DNA of 64,000 nt, from positions 62,001 through 126,000 of the forward strand of contig JALVUD010000044.1 of the NCBI GenBank assembly GCA_027035765.1, in the 5' to 3' direction. This document shows, piece by piece, positions 7,381 to 15,353 of this stretch. The stretch comes from Campylobacteraceae bacterium. Lineage in GTDB: Bacteria > Campylobacterota > Campylobacteria > Campylobacterales > Sulfurovaceae. The notes beneath the pieces are model-generated. The model was given only the letters and a program-made list of their open reading frames with translations. It ran no database searches and was not told the DNA's origin. Within the stretch, counting starts at the first letter, position 1, and the number at the start of each line of letters is the position of its first letter. Position numbers and translations under genes: made by a program.

Positions 7381-8640
7381 TCATTTGGAAAGCGAATCGT
7401 TCTTGACCTTCCTCATTACTTCGGCGATCTTTTTCCGATCGGGAGCTTCTCCACCCCGGCCGTAGAGCCGTGCTTCCAGCTGCCTAAGATAGGGGCGAAG
7501 CTCGGGACGGTCGCTGTAGGGAAGCAGCATCTTGTAGAGAGTTGCATCATCGGGAGCTTTGAGGATCGCCCGGCTCAGTTCACTCTGCCGCTTACGGCGA
7601 CTCAGAAATTTCGCCAGGAGCCAAACGAAGAATCCTCCCAATGCAAATCCCGCCGCGAAGATCGCCAGACGCAGCCGATTCTCCCGCTCCCAAGCGGGGT
7701 TTTTGACTTCGATAGCCAGCGGAGGGGTCTGAAGGACCTCCGGCAGCTCCGTCTGGAGGTTGAAATAGCGAAAACGAATGGAGGGAACGGTGTAGTCTTC
7801 ATCCGCCAGAACCGTAAAGCGCTGGACGAACTCTGTGCGATACTTTCCCTCCCCCAACCAGCGGGTCATCACCTGCGGTTTGGAAGGGTAGACGATCGCA
7901 CCGGGGATCTTCAGATCGAAGGGAGGGATATAGCGGGTATTGCCGATGCCGGCGATATGCAGTTCCAGATGAACGGGACGGTTGGCCAGGGTTCGATTCA
8001 CATCGCTGACGAGTCGCATCCGGTAGTCTCCCACCACTTTGAGCGCCCCCGGCACCTCCCGCACCGTGATCTTCTCCGGATTCGTCCGATAGGTATGGGT
8101 GATGTAACGGTAGTTTTTTTTGTTCTGATAGGCCAATTCGATCTTTTGGGGAGGTATGGTGAGCGTTCCAGGCTTTGTCGGTGTCAGCAAGTAACGGAAG
8201 TTCTGCACCACCTCACCGTGCTTTTTCTTCGGGGCACTGACGTTGAGCTCTTCCACCTCGAAAGCCTCGAGCCCGGCAGGTTTGAAGTGAACGCTGTCCA
8301 CCTTCATCGTCTGCGGATAGCTGAGGGTGAAGCGGGCCAAAACCGGCTCACCCAGCCAGGCCTTGTTTTGTGAAAGTTTCAACGAGAACCTGGCTCCCTC
8401 ATCGGCATAGGATAAGGTGGTGACAAGGAGAAGAAGTGCCAGGAGTATTCCTATTGAGTGTTCTGAAAAACAACCGTCATTTCGGGTTTGACCCGAAATC
8501 CAGGGCTTTGAATTCCCATCAAACCGTGGATCCTGAATCGAGTTCAGGAAGACGAAACTATCATATTCTTCAGTAGGATGAATCAGAACAGAGTTACTAG
8601 TTACTCGTTCCTCGTTACTAGTTAAAAAAACGCTGCTCAC
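7381..8640 (-). CDS. batD: BatD-like protein (aerotolerance operon), N-terminal region repeat-derived
   Basis: Up to 419 residues. From about residue 63 it has a signal sequence (IGILLALLLLVTTLSYA), then oxygen-tolerance/BatD beta-sandwich repeats (SQNKAWLGEPVLARFTLSY, NRTLANRPVHLELHIAG), a transmembrane helix (LAIFAAGFALGGFFVWLLAKF) and a cytoplasmic tail. BatD works with BatA/B/C in a periplasm-facing complex linked to stress tolerance. Oddity: no ATG, GTG or TTG exists in frame between the signal sequence and a GTG at 8640. That GTG and its GAGGAG site come from a heptad repeat, and the 62 residues between are encoded by heptad plus REP-like sequence. Either the protein carries this extension, or CTG/ATA near 8450 initiates, or the start has been lost. 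Confidence 0.8.
   Translation of the reverse strand: MSSVFLTSNEERVTSNSVLIHPTEEYDSFVFLNSIQDPRFDGNSKPWISGQTRNDGCFSEHSIGILLALLLLVTTLSYADEGARFSLKLSQNKAWLGEPVLARFTLSYPQTMKVDSVHFKPAGLEAFEVEELNVSAPKKKHGEVVQNFRYLLTPTKPGTLTIPPQKIELAYQNKKNYRYITHTYRTNPEKITVREVPGALKVVGDYRMRLVSDVNRTLANRPVHLELHIAGIGNTRYIPPFDLKIPGAIVYPSKPQVMTRWLGEGKYRTEFVQRFTVLADEDYTVPSIRFRYFNLQTELPEVLQTPPLAIEVKNPAWERENRLRLAIFAAGFALGGFFVWLLAKFLSRRKRQSELSRAILKAPDDATLYKMLLPYSDRPELRPYLRQLEARLYGRGGEAPDRKKIAEVMRKVKNDSLSK
8476..8558. repeat. REP-like double palindrome inside the batD 5' region
   Basis: GTCATTTCGGGTTTGACCCG at 8476 onward with its CCAGGG tail, followed by GTGGATCCTGAATCGAGTTC then AGGAAGACGAAAC to 8558. Inverted arms TTTCGGGT/ACCCGAAA and CCTGAA/TTCAGG. 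The same element type (CCTGA..TCAGGATCCACGG, GTGACGAAAC) is at 58172-58278. Confidence 0.7.
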
Positions 8641-8657
8641 TCCTCACTCCTCACTTT
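8593..8657. repeat. Two heptanucleotide arrays at the batC/batD junction
   Basis: 8593-8627: GTTACTA, GTTACTC, GTTCCTC, GTTACTA, GTTAAAA. 8637-8657: TCACTCC, TCACTCC, TCACTTT. On the coding (minus) strand the second array reads GTGAGGA/GTGAGCA and supplies the batC stop (8646-8644) as well as the SD-like GAGGAG and GTG that open the batD frame. Confidence 0.8.
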
Positions 8658-9438
8658 TCTTTGGCTCTGTCATCGGCACCAACAGGCTCTTGAGAGTTTT
8701 TTCCTGCAACTGCCGTCGATAGCGCATCTCTTCCAGACCGAAAGGATGCTCTTTTCCTTTCACGACAGTACGGTTCTCTTCCCGATTCCGGCGGCTTGCT
8801 TCTTTGCCGAGACCTCGTTTGCCGGTGGGGCGGGCCTGGTTGTTGCGCTTGAGCAGGGTTTCGCCGTAGCGGGCCTCTTTGAGGGTATCGTTGCCTTCGA
8901 AGTCGCTTAGGAACTCGATGCTCCCTTCGTAAAAGCCCCGCCGCACTCCCAGAGGCAGACGTTCCAGCTTGCAAACCTTTTTCTGCGCTTTTTGCCTGAG
9001 CTTCAAAAGCGACGCCTCCAGTTCCATCTGCCGAACTCTGGCTTCGGCCTTTTTCAGATTGTATCGCAGGTCGAAATCTTCGGGAGCGAATTTGAGCGCG
9101 GCCCGGTAGAAGCGCAGAGCCTTCTGCCAATTCCCCTTGATGGCGTAGCAGTTTCCCATATTGTAGAGTTTCCGTCCCTGCAGTGAAGGAGCCTCCACTG
9201 TCCTATAGAGTGCCAAAGCCTCGTCGAAACGCCCCAGACGATAGTAGAGATTGGCCATATTGTAGCGCTCAGCGTCACTCTTTCGCGGCAGCTTGCGATA
9301 GGTTTCCAACGCCTGAAGATAGTGGCCTTCCTGCTGCAGAACCTGGGCTTGATGAAGTCGGTACTCATCGAGCACTCCTGCCTGGAGCGAAAGCCCCCCA
9401 AGCAGAAAGAAACTCAAAATCGAAGCAATGTTTTTCAC
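8644..9438 (-). CDS. batC: BatC-like exported TPR protein
   Basis: 264 residues from GTG 9438, which overlaps the batAB stop as GTGA. A signal sequence (IASILSFFLLGGLSLQAG) is followed by about three tetratricopeptide units (residues 30-140: ALETYRKLPRKSDAERYNMA, YNMGNCYAIKGNWQKALRFY) and a basic, low-complexity C-terminal half. BatC proteins are periplasmic TPR partners of the von Willebrand BatA/BatB proteins. The C-terminus (KKSEE) and stop lie in heptad repeat. Position within the Bat operon supports the call more than sequence alone. Confidence 0.8.
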   Translation of the reverse strand: MKNIASILSFFLLGGLSLQAGVLDEYRLHQAQVLQQEGHYLQALETYRKLPRKSDAERYNMANLYYRLGRFDEALALYRTVEAPSLQGRKLYNMGNCYAIKGNWQKALRFYRAALKFAPEDFDLRYNLKKAEARVRQMELEASLLKLRQKAQKKVCKLERLPLGVRRGFYEGSIEFLSDFEGNDTLKEARYGETLLKRNNQARPTGKRGLGKEASRRNREENRTVVKGKEHPFGLEEMRYRRQLQEKTLKSLLVPMTEPKKSEE

Positions 9439-11219
9439 TCTTTTTCTCCCCACTTCCATGGCACGCGCAAAGTGACGTCAGTCCTTCGCGTTTTCTTTTT
9501 CTTTGCTTCGTTTCCTTTTTCTTTGTCGCGAAACAAAGAAAAAGAAATGAAGAGGGGGCGCCAGGGAAAAACAAAGATCATCAACGCCAACAGCAAGGGA
9601 ATCCAATAGAGATTCTCTTCCCCGCTGACGGCAAGCTTCGTCGCCTTCCTCTCCCCTAGAGCCTCCTCCACCTCCCTGGCGATCTCCTTCAAATCACCGT
9701 CGTCGTTTCGGGCGACGAAAAAACGGCCGCCGCTCTGGCGGACCGCTTCGGCGAAACGGGGATCGAGACGAGTCACCACCACATCCCCGCGTTTGTCTCG
9801 GAGCAGCCCCTTTCCGTCGGGAATCGTCGCTCCCTTCTCTGTCGCCGTGCCGTAGCCGAAAAGCGTCAGATTCGCCTCCGAAGCCCGCCGTGCCAGAGCA
9901 TAAGGATCCTCGATCCCCTCCCCATCACTGAAGATCAGCAACACCCGGCTTCGGTTCCCCTCTCCCAGTTGGGAGGCTGCCTTCACCAGGGCGTTCCAGT
10001 CGTTCCCTTTCCGCTCGATGCTTTCCAGATCGATACCGTCAAAAAGCCGCCTGAGGGCTTCATAATCCCCGGTAGGGGGAGCCAACAGCCAGGCGCGGCG
10101 GGTAAAGAGCAACACCCCAACCCTGGTTCGATGTAGCTCCGCCAAAAGCCCCTTGGCTTTGTGGAGGGCGAAACGGAAACGGTCGGGATAGAGGTCCTTC
10201 GCCTTCATGGAGCGGGAGGCATCCAGGGCGATGAGCAGATCGCCGCCGGATCGAGGTACTTGCCGCAAGCCCCTCTCGATGCCGGGACCGTAAAGGGCCA
10301 ACAGACTCAGAAGCAGTGCCCCGCCTACAGGAAATACGCCCCGTCGTTGCCGGATTTTCAGCCAAAGCAGCAGCCCCAGCAATCCCACAGCCAGCGCGAG
10401 AGGAATTCGGTAGTAAGAACGCCGTTCGGTGCTGCGAAGGGTCTCGATAGAACTCTTCTCCAGTCGGTCGATACGGGCATAGATCGAGGTCAGCTCTTTG
10501 GGATCGGAAGCGTCGAAGAAGGCACCGCCGGTCTCCGTCGCAATGCGCTTCAGGACCCGGCGGCGGAAATCATCCCCCACGCCGATCGTATAGACCCGGA
10601 CCCCTGCCTCTTTCACCCGGCGGATCGCCGTCTGGAGGGGAACGGAACCCACGGTGTCGATCCCGTCGGTCAGCAGAATCATCACCCGGTTGTTTTTCGG
10701 CTCCTTTTCGAAAAGATCCGCCCCGGCAAAAAGCGCTTCATAGAGCGCCGTATCCCGTCCGCCGGCCACGCCGGGATGCAGATGCTTCAGAATCGTCTGC
10801 AGGCCGCTTTTGTCGTAGCTCATGGGCGCGGCAAGGCGGGCCCGGTCGCCGAAAACCTCCAGGGCCATCCGATCGTAGGGCCGATGGAGGATGAAATCCG
10901 AAAGCACCCGTTTGGCCGTCTCGAATCGGTCCCCCTCCCGCATGCTGTAGCTGGCATCGAGCAGGAGCGCTACGGAATAGCCTTTGGCATTATGCAGCGT
11001 TCGTACCTTCTCGGTCACCGGATTAGCCAGGGCTGTCACCATCAAAATCACGATACCCCAGCGGATCCATCGCTCCCGGCTCCCCAGGCCTCCGGCGGCC
11101 CGGCGCAGAAACTGAACATTGGAGAGCCGCAGCGTCGGAAGGGCCGGAAAGCAGCGCCGCTCGCACCACCAGTAAAGCGGCAAAAGCGCAAAGACCCAGA
11201 GATGGGCGAAATGTATCAT
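9435..11219 (-). CDS. Fused BatA-BatB von Willebrand factor A membrane protein
   Basis: 594 residues, about twice a normal BatA. First half: N-terminal membrane helices, a VWA domain with MIDAS motif DASYSM (about residue 88) and TDGIDTVG, then a membrane segment. Second half: helix (FPVGGALLLSLLALYGPGIE), a second VWA domain with DASRSM and FSDGEGIED, and a C-terminal helix (YWIPLLLALMIFVFPW). BatA and BatB are normally separate genes in that order; here they form one reading frame. The last 35 or so residues (from about KEKGNEAKKKKTRRTD) are encoded by the hairpin element at 9471-9554. Overlaps the DUF58 gene by 4 bases and batC by 4. Likely an inner-membrane metal-dependent scaffold acting with the MoxR ATPase. 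Confidence 0.88.
   Translation of the reverse strand: MIHFAHLWVFALLPLYWWCERRCFPALPTLRLSNVQFLRRAAGGLGSRERWIRWGIVILMVTALANPVTEKVRTLHNAKGYSVALLLDASYSMREGDRFETAKRVLSDFILHRPYDRMALEVFGDRARLAAPMSYDKSGLQTILKHLHPGVAGGRDTALYEALFAGADLFEKEPKNNRVMILLTDGIDTVGSVPLQTAIRRVKEAGVRVYTIGVGDDFRRRVLKRIATETGGAFFDASDPKELTSIYARIDRLEKSSIETLRSTERRSYYRIPLALAVGLLGLLLWLKIRQRRGVFPVGGALLLSLLALYGPGIERGLRQVPRSGGDLLIALDASRSMKAKDLYPDRFRFALHKAKGLLAELHRTRVGVLLFTRRAWLLAPPTGDYEALRRLFDGIDLESIERKGNDWNALVKAASQLGEGNRSRVLLIFSDGEGIEDPYALARRASEANLTLFGYGTATEKGATIPDGKGLLRDKRGDVVVTRLDPRFAEAVRQSGGRFFVARNDDGDLKEIAREVEEALGERKATKLAVSGEENLYWIPLLLALMIFVFPWRPLFISFSLFRDKEKGNEAKKKKTRRTDVTLRVPWKWGEKE
9471..9554. repeat. T-rich/A-rich hairpin element, copy 1 (within batAB 3' end)
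   Basis: Begins AGTGACGTCAGTCCTTCGCG, continues TTTTCTTTTTCTTTG..., and ends GCGAAACAAAGAAAAAGAAA then TGAAG. The arms TTTCTTTTTCTTTG and CAAAGAAAAAGAAA pair perfectly over 14 bases. Copies 2 and 3 are at 24172-24532 (split by a MITE-like insert) and 33596-33660. Copy 1 is read as the C-terminus of BatAB. Confidence 0.85.
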
Positions 11220-12049
11220 CCCTCTCTCCTGCTGAAATCGATGAGCTTTTTGACGGCATCCTCGTGGGTGTAGATCTTTTCCCAGGCAATACGGTGCCGC
11301 CGGAAGTTCTCCGCCAACTCCGCATCGTGTCGACGCACCAGCTCCCGGTAGCGGCGGCTCGTTCCCCGGTCGATCACCCAGGGCTCACGTCGGCCGCTTC
11401 GGGCATCCTCCACCGAAAACTCGCCGACAGGCAGCGCCTCATCCAGCGGATCCCGCAGCACCAGACACCTCAGCTCATGGCGGGAGGCCAAGGCGGCCAG
11501 CTCCGGCCGATCCATAAAATCTCCGACAAAAAAAATCAGCGATCGGCGCTTGAGCCGGCTCTGAAGCGTCTCCGTCAGGGCTGTGTAGTCCACCTGCCTC
11601 CCCAACGGATCGAGCCCTATCGCGGTTTCAAAATTGCGATCCACCTCGAGGCGGCGCAACGCAGGAGGATGCCAGGCCAGCAAGGTCTCGTCGAAAAAGA
11701 GCGCTCCGACCGGGTTCTCACCCTTGAGGGCGGCGAAGCTGAGGGCCGTGATGATCTCCACCGCCTGATCCTTCTTGCTGCGGGGAGAGCCCACCGCCAG
11801 GCCGCCGCTGTTGAGATAGACCGCCACCACCTGAATCTGACGGCTTTCGTTGAAGAGGTTCACCATCGGCTGGCGGCTTCGGGCCATGCTCTTCCAATTC
11901 AGATGGCGGATGTCGTCGTCCAGGGTATAGGGGCGCAGTTCCCGAAAATCGAGTCCTTCGCCGGCAAAAGGGCTGGGCTGCTGCCCCCGACGCCACAGCA
12001 ACAGCTGTCGCCGGGTTCGCAGCAGAATCTCCTGCAGTCGCTTTTTCAT
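11216..12049 (-). CDS. DUF58-domain protein of the Bat operon
   Basis: 277 residues. Contains the DUF58 signature near the N-terminus (FAGEGLDFRELRPYTLDDDI, then RHLNWKSMARS; residues about 28-58) and a degenerate von Willebrand-like region after it. DUF58 proteins almost always accompany MoxR ATPases and VWA proteins. The start touches the moxR stop (1-base overlap) and the end overlaps batAB by 4 bases, indicating tight translational coupling. Exact biochemical role is unknown in the family. Confidence 0.9.
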   Translation of the reverse strand: MKKRLQEILLRTRRQLLLWRRGQQPSPFAGEGLDFRELRPYTLDDDIRHLNWKSMARSRQPMVNLFNESRQIQVVAVYLNSGGLAVGSPRSKKDQAVEIITALSFAALKGENPVGALFFDETLLAWHPPALRRLEVDRNFETAIGLDPLGRQVDYTALTETLQSRLKRRSLIFFVGDFMDRPELAALASRHELRCLVLRDPLDEALPVGEFSVEDARSGRREPWVIDRGTSRRYRELVRRHDAELAENFRRHRIAWEKIYTHEDAVKKLIDFSRREG

Positions 12050-12996
12050 CAGGGAGCGGGAATCGTCTCCAGGATTTTCCGAATCACTTTGTCGGCATCC
12101 AGATCCGCCGCCACGGCATGATAGTTCAGCAAAATCCTGTGCCGAAGGACCGGATAGGCCATGGCCGCCACATCGGCAGGAGTGACAAAGTCGCGCCCCT
12201 GAAGCCAGGCATGGGCTCGGGAAGCCTTGTAGAGATCGATGCTGCCCCGAGGACCCGCACCATAGTCGATGAAATCTTTCAGATCCTCCAGGCAGTAAGT
12301 CCCGGGATCCCTGGTCGCCGTGACGATGGAGAGGATATAGTGTTTGATCTCTTCGTCCAGGTGGATCGCCTTGAGTTGCTCCTTCTGTCGGGCGAAACTC
12401 TCCCCGTCCAGAACCTGCCGCACCGCCTCGTAAGCCCCGTCGGCGGCCCGCTCCATGATCGTCAGTTCCTCTTCGAAGTCGTTATACCCCACCCGAACCT
12501 TCATCATGAAGCGGTCCAGCGAGGCTTCGGGCAGCTCGTAGGTCCCCTCCTGCTCCACAGGGTTGGCCGTGGCCAGGACCATGAAAGGCTCGGGCAGCGG
12601 AAAGCTCTCCTCTCCGATGGTCACCTGCCGCTCCGCCATCGCCTCCAGGAGTGCCGACTGGACCTTGGGCCCTGCCCGGTTGATCTCGTCGGCCAGAAGC
12701 AGGTGGGTGAAAACGGGGCCGTGCTTGATCCGGAACTCGTTGGCTTTCAGGTCCAGGATCTCGTTGCCGATGATGTCACCGGGGAGCAGATCCGGCGTAA
12801 ACTGCACCCGCTTGAAATCGAAGCCCAGACTCCGGGCCAGAGTGTTGACCGCCGTCGTCTTGGCCACGCCCGGCACCCCTTCGACCAACACATGGCCCCC
12901 GCTGAAAAGCGCGATAATCATACTGTCGATCAGCTCTTCGTGGCCGACGACGACTTTCTTGACCTCTTCTTTGACGCTACAGATCATTTCATTCAC
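12049..12996 (-). CDS. MoxR-family AAA+ ATPase
   Basis: 315 residues, usual length. Walker A GVPGVAKTTAVN (about residues 40-51), Walker B LLLADEINRAGPK, sensor region VLATANPVEQEGTYELPEA, and arginine finger region ASLDRFMMKVRV. MoxR ATPases act as chaperones that load or remodel complexes containing VWA proteins; here the partners are the fused BatAB and DUF58 proteins directly downstream. First gene of the Bat operon (moxR-DUF58-batAB-batC-batD). An AT-rich gap of 39 bases separates it from the next gene upstream. Confidence 0.93.
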   Translation of the reverse strand: MNEMICSVKEEVKKVVVGHEELIDSMIIALFSGGHVLVEGVPGVAKTTAVNTLARSLGFDFKRVQFTPDLLPGDIIGNEILDLKANEFRIKHGPVFTHLLLADEINRAGPKVQSALLEAMAERQVTIGEESFPLPEPFMVLATANPVEQEGTYELPEASLDRFMMKVRVGYNDFEEELTIMERAADGAYEAVRQVLDGESFARQKEQLKAIHLDEEIKHYILSIVTATRDPGTYCLEDLKDFIDYGAGPRGSIDLYKASRAHAWLQGRDFVTPADVAAMAYPVLRHRILLNYHAVAADLDADKVIRKILETIPAP

Positions 12997-13035
12997 CCAA
13001 TTTTCATAGTTAATTTAAGATTATAACGAAACCTT

Positions 13036-13794
13036 TTAACCAAATCCGATCCGCTCCTGCCCGATCCGATAGAGAGCAAAATCATATCGGACCGGATCGG
13101 CAGGATCGAAACGGCGAAGGGTATCGGTCAGCTCCAGGGCCGCCCGCATATCGTAGCTTTTGCGTTTCAGCAGCCCCAGACGCAAAGAGACGGCGTGGGT
13201 ATGGGTATCGAGGGGAATGATCAGATGTGCCGGATCGATTCCTGCCCAGAGCCCCAGATCCAGGGCATCCCGACGCACCATCCAGCGGAAATACATCATA
13301 TAGCGTTTGAAGGGGGCACAGCGATCGGGATCTTCGGGAACCCGCCCCACGAGAAAATCGTATCCCCGGCTCTCCCGAGGATAGGCTTCCCGGATCTTCC
13401 GGATCAAAGCCCAGAGTCCGTCACGGATCTCTCGGCGTTCTTCGTAGGCTTCCCGCACGATCTCCCCCGGGCTTTGCTCTTTGCCCAATCTCCGCAGAGC
13501 GATGAAGAGTGTCGCGATATCTTCGGAAGTCTGGAAACGATATTTGAATCTCTGAAGCTCCTCCGAGATACGCTCCTCGGGAGCTTCCAGCAAAGAAAAG
13601 TCGAGGCGATCCAGAAAGGCGACGATCTGCTTGGCGCTGCCGTAGCCGAAAAGCGCACAGATCAACGCGATCCGTTCGTCACGATGGCGGGAGGCTACCA
13701 GCAGAGGATCGGGACGTTCGTAGCTCAGCTCAGTGGTGTCGTTGCGCCGGGCGGCCTCCCGGTCCAGAAGGATTTTGAGTGCTTTTTTCTCCAT
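13036..13794 (-). CDS. TIGR02757-family (DUF2400) protein
   Basis: 252 residues from ATG 13794. Shows the family signatures RIALICALFGYGSAKQI near the N-terminus, CAPFKRYMMYFRWMVR (about residues 159-172) and the invariant-looking PLDTHTHAVSLRLGL. The family is distantly related to helix-hairpin-helix DNA glycosylases but has no proven reaction. I did not extend to the upstream in-frame ATG because that region is read in the opposite direction as the coiled-coil gene at 13886. Single-gene unit ending near the moxR promoter. Confidence 0.85.
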   Translation of the reverse strand: MEKKALKILLDREAARRNDTTELSYERPDPLLVASRHRDERIALICALFGYGSAKQIVAFLDRLDFSLLEAPEERISEELQRFKYRFQTSEDIATLFIALRRLGKEQSPGEIVREAYEERREIRDGLWALIRKIREAYPRESRGYDFLVGRVPEDPDRCAPFKRYMMYFRWMVRRDALDLGLWAGIDPAHLIIPLDTHTHAVSLRLGLLKRKSYDMRAALELTDTLRRFDPADPVRYDFALYRIGQERIGFG

Positions 13795-13885
13795 AAAGGG
13801 GATTATACTCGGATTGCTACCCACGTCGCACACGAAAGGCTCGGAATGATGATATCGTTTCAAAAACCATGAAAAAGGAGTCAAA

Positions 13886-14380
13886 ATGACCGAAAGCCTG
13901 AAAGAGACAGAAGTCTCCGTCAACAGCTTTATCAAAGCGCTGGACAAGACGGGGGAAAAAATCGAAAAGATTGAAGAGCAGCTCAAAAAGAGACGTGGTG
14001 AGCTGGAGGAACTGGAGAGCTGCGTTCTGGATCTCTCGAGCAAAATGAGAGAGACCGAGCGGCAGATCCACGAAAAACTCGCCAAGATCAAGCGTACCAA
14101 CAAAAAGCTCCTCAAAGCCGAAACCGAGCGCCAGATCGAAACCCTCGACCGGGATCTGCGCCAACTCAACAAAGCGGTGGCGAAACTGGACAAAAAGTAC
14201 GCTCAGCTCAAAGAGGAGTATGACAAGCTGATCCGCAAGGAGGAGAAGCTCCTGGACAAGGAGATGAAACTGGAAGAGGAGAAAGCCAGGCTCTATCACG
14301 AGCGGGAACTCCTGATGCAGCGAGCCGAACAGATCATGGGACGTCTCGGCAACCGGATCAACCGTATCCGGGCGCTCTGA
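13886..14380 (+). CDS. Coiled-coil protein of unknown function
   Basis: 164 residues from ATG 13886 with AAAGGAG upstream. Almost the whole length (about 20-155) is predicted heptad coiled coil rich in Lys and Glu (EKIEKIEEQLKKRRGELEEL, DKKYAQLKEEYDKLIRKEEK). One cysteine, no signal peptide, no membrane segment. I do not recognise a family. It is followed after 37 bases by an archaemetzincin gene on the same strand, so the two probably form one unit; a role as adaptor or substrate is conjecture. Confidence 0.75.
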   Translation: MTESLKETEVSVNSFIKALDKTGEKIEKIEEQLKKRRGELEELESCVLDLSSKMRETERQIHEKLAKIKRTNKKLLKAETERQIETLDRDLRQLNKAVAKLDKKYAQLKEEYDKLIRKEEKLLDKEMKLEEEKARLYHERELLMQRAEQIMGRLGNRINRIRAL

Positions 14381-14417
14381 GAATCCGAATAGCTATAGAG
14401 ATCGAAGAGGCTTCCCG

Positions 14418-14957
14418 ATGTGCCGAATAAAGATTGTTCCCTATTTTCCTCAATCTCCCGAGTGGATGGAAATACTCAGGGAGCATCTGGCGGAGATTTT
14501 CGCCCTCCCGGTAGAAATCGGAGAGCCCAGAGAACTGCCGAGAGGGAGTGAAAACGCTCAAAGAGGCCAAGTTCTTGCGTCAGCGGTGCTGGTGGATCTT
14601 TGCCGTGTGGAGCACACACCCGGGGATATCCTCCTGGGAATTACCGACAGGGATCTCTACGAAGAGGGTCTCAACTTCGTCTTCGGCCTGGCCACCCCGG
14701 TCCATCGCTGTGCCCTGGTGGCCACCCCGAGGCTCCATAACGCTTTCTACGGCCTGCCCGAGGAACGGGAACTTTTTCTCCGGCGGCTTCTGACTGAAGC
14801 GGTCCACGAGATCGGCCACACCCTGGGGCTGGAACACTGCCCCGACCCCCACTGTGTGATGCACTTCTCCAACACCCTCGCCGACACCGACCGCAAGGGC
14901 TACCGCTTCTGCCCCCGATGCCGCGCCAGGGTCGAGGAGGCTCTGGCCTCTTGTTAA
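14418..14957 (+). CDS. amzA: Archaemetzincin-like zinc metalloprotease (peptidase family M54)
   Basis: 179 residues from ATG 14418 (GAAGAGG upstream). The metzincin motif HEIGHTLGLEHC is at residues 130-141 (His130, Glu131, His134, His140), followed by C-x4-C, the met-turn CVMHF and a CPRC pair at 165-168. This is the archaemetzincin pattern (HExxHxxGxxxC-x4-C-x-M ... CxxC) with a second structural zinc site. Length agrees with archaeal members. M54 proteins are mainly archaeal with scattered bacterial holders, so lateral acquisition is plausible. Cytosolic (no signal sequence). Substrates in this family are unclear. Confidence 0.9.
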   Translation: MCRIKIVPYFPQSPEWMEILREHLAEIFALPVEIGEPRELPRGSENAQRGQVLASAVLVDLCRVEHTPGDILLGITDRDLYEEGLNFVFGLATPVHRCALVATPRLHNAFYGLPEERELFLRRLLTEAVHEIGHTLGLEHCPDPHCVMHFSNTLADTDRKGYRFCPRCRARVEEALASC

Positions 14958-15010
14958 CAACATATAGGGAGAGGCTGATTTTTTACCTGTACCTTAAGTA
15001 GTCCCCTTTT

Positions 15011-15277
15011 TTATGGACGGTTTTCAACCCGTATGATTTTCAGCCTCCATCCCGATTTCGTTGGCTCAAGTTTGTAATAGAGCAATCGGTTCCCCCCCGA
15101 GGCACAACAATTGGAATCGTCTGCTTTAAAGACAGGAAAACGGCGTACCAATCTGTTCCCCACAATGAAAAACTCATCTTTCCCTCGATAGCCTCGAAGC
15201 AATCGAGAATTTTCATCCAATTCCCGATACTGGATAGGAACCAAATCACCTCCGGAAGTTACGGCATAGGCTCCCAC
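15011..15277 (-). CDS. Short protein of unknown function, start uncertain
   Basis: 88 residues if GTG 15277 is used. The frame is open a further nine codons (KIYVCLISV), which with the next residues resembles a truncated hydrophobic export signal, but no ATG, GTG or TTG and no ribosome-binding site occur there before an in-frame TGA. The mature part (SGGDLVPIQYRELDENSRL, then NCCASGGNRLLYYKL) has two adjacent cysteines and looks like a small secreted domain. It may be a 5'-truncated remnant. No family recognised. Confidence 0.45.
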   Translation of the reverse strand: MGAYAVTSGGDLVPIQYRELDENSRLLRGYRGKDEFFIVGNRLVRRFPVFKADDSNCCASGGNRLLYYKLEPTKSGWRLKIIRVENRP

Positions 15278-15353
15278 ACTTATGAGGCATACATAAATTT
15301 TTCAGATCAACCCGGATTTCGGAAAAATGAGAGAGGAGGGATGAGAACAAATC

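Noticed and set aside
9183-9659. Plus-strand frame of 158 codons opposite batC/batAB
   Set aside because: It is antisense to well-supported coding sequence and crosses the hairpin element; composition is a shadow of the minus-strand genes.
13795-14193. Upstream extension of the TIGR02757 gene on the minus strand
   Set aside because: Ser/Arg/Leu-rich translation antisense to the coiled-coil gene; ATG 13794 gives the family N-terminus.
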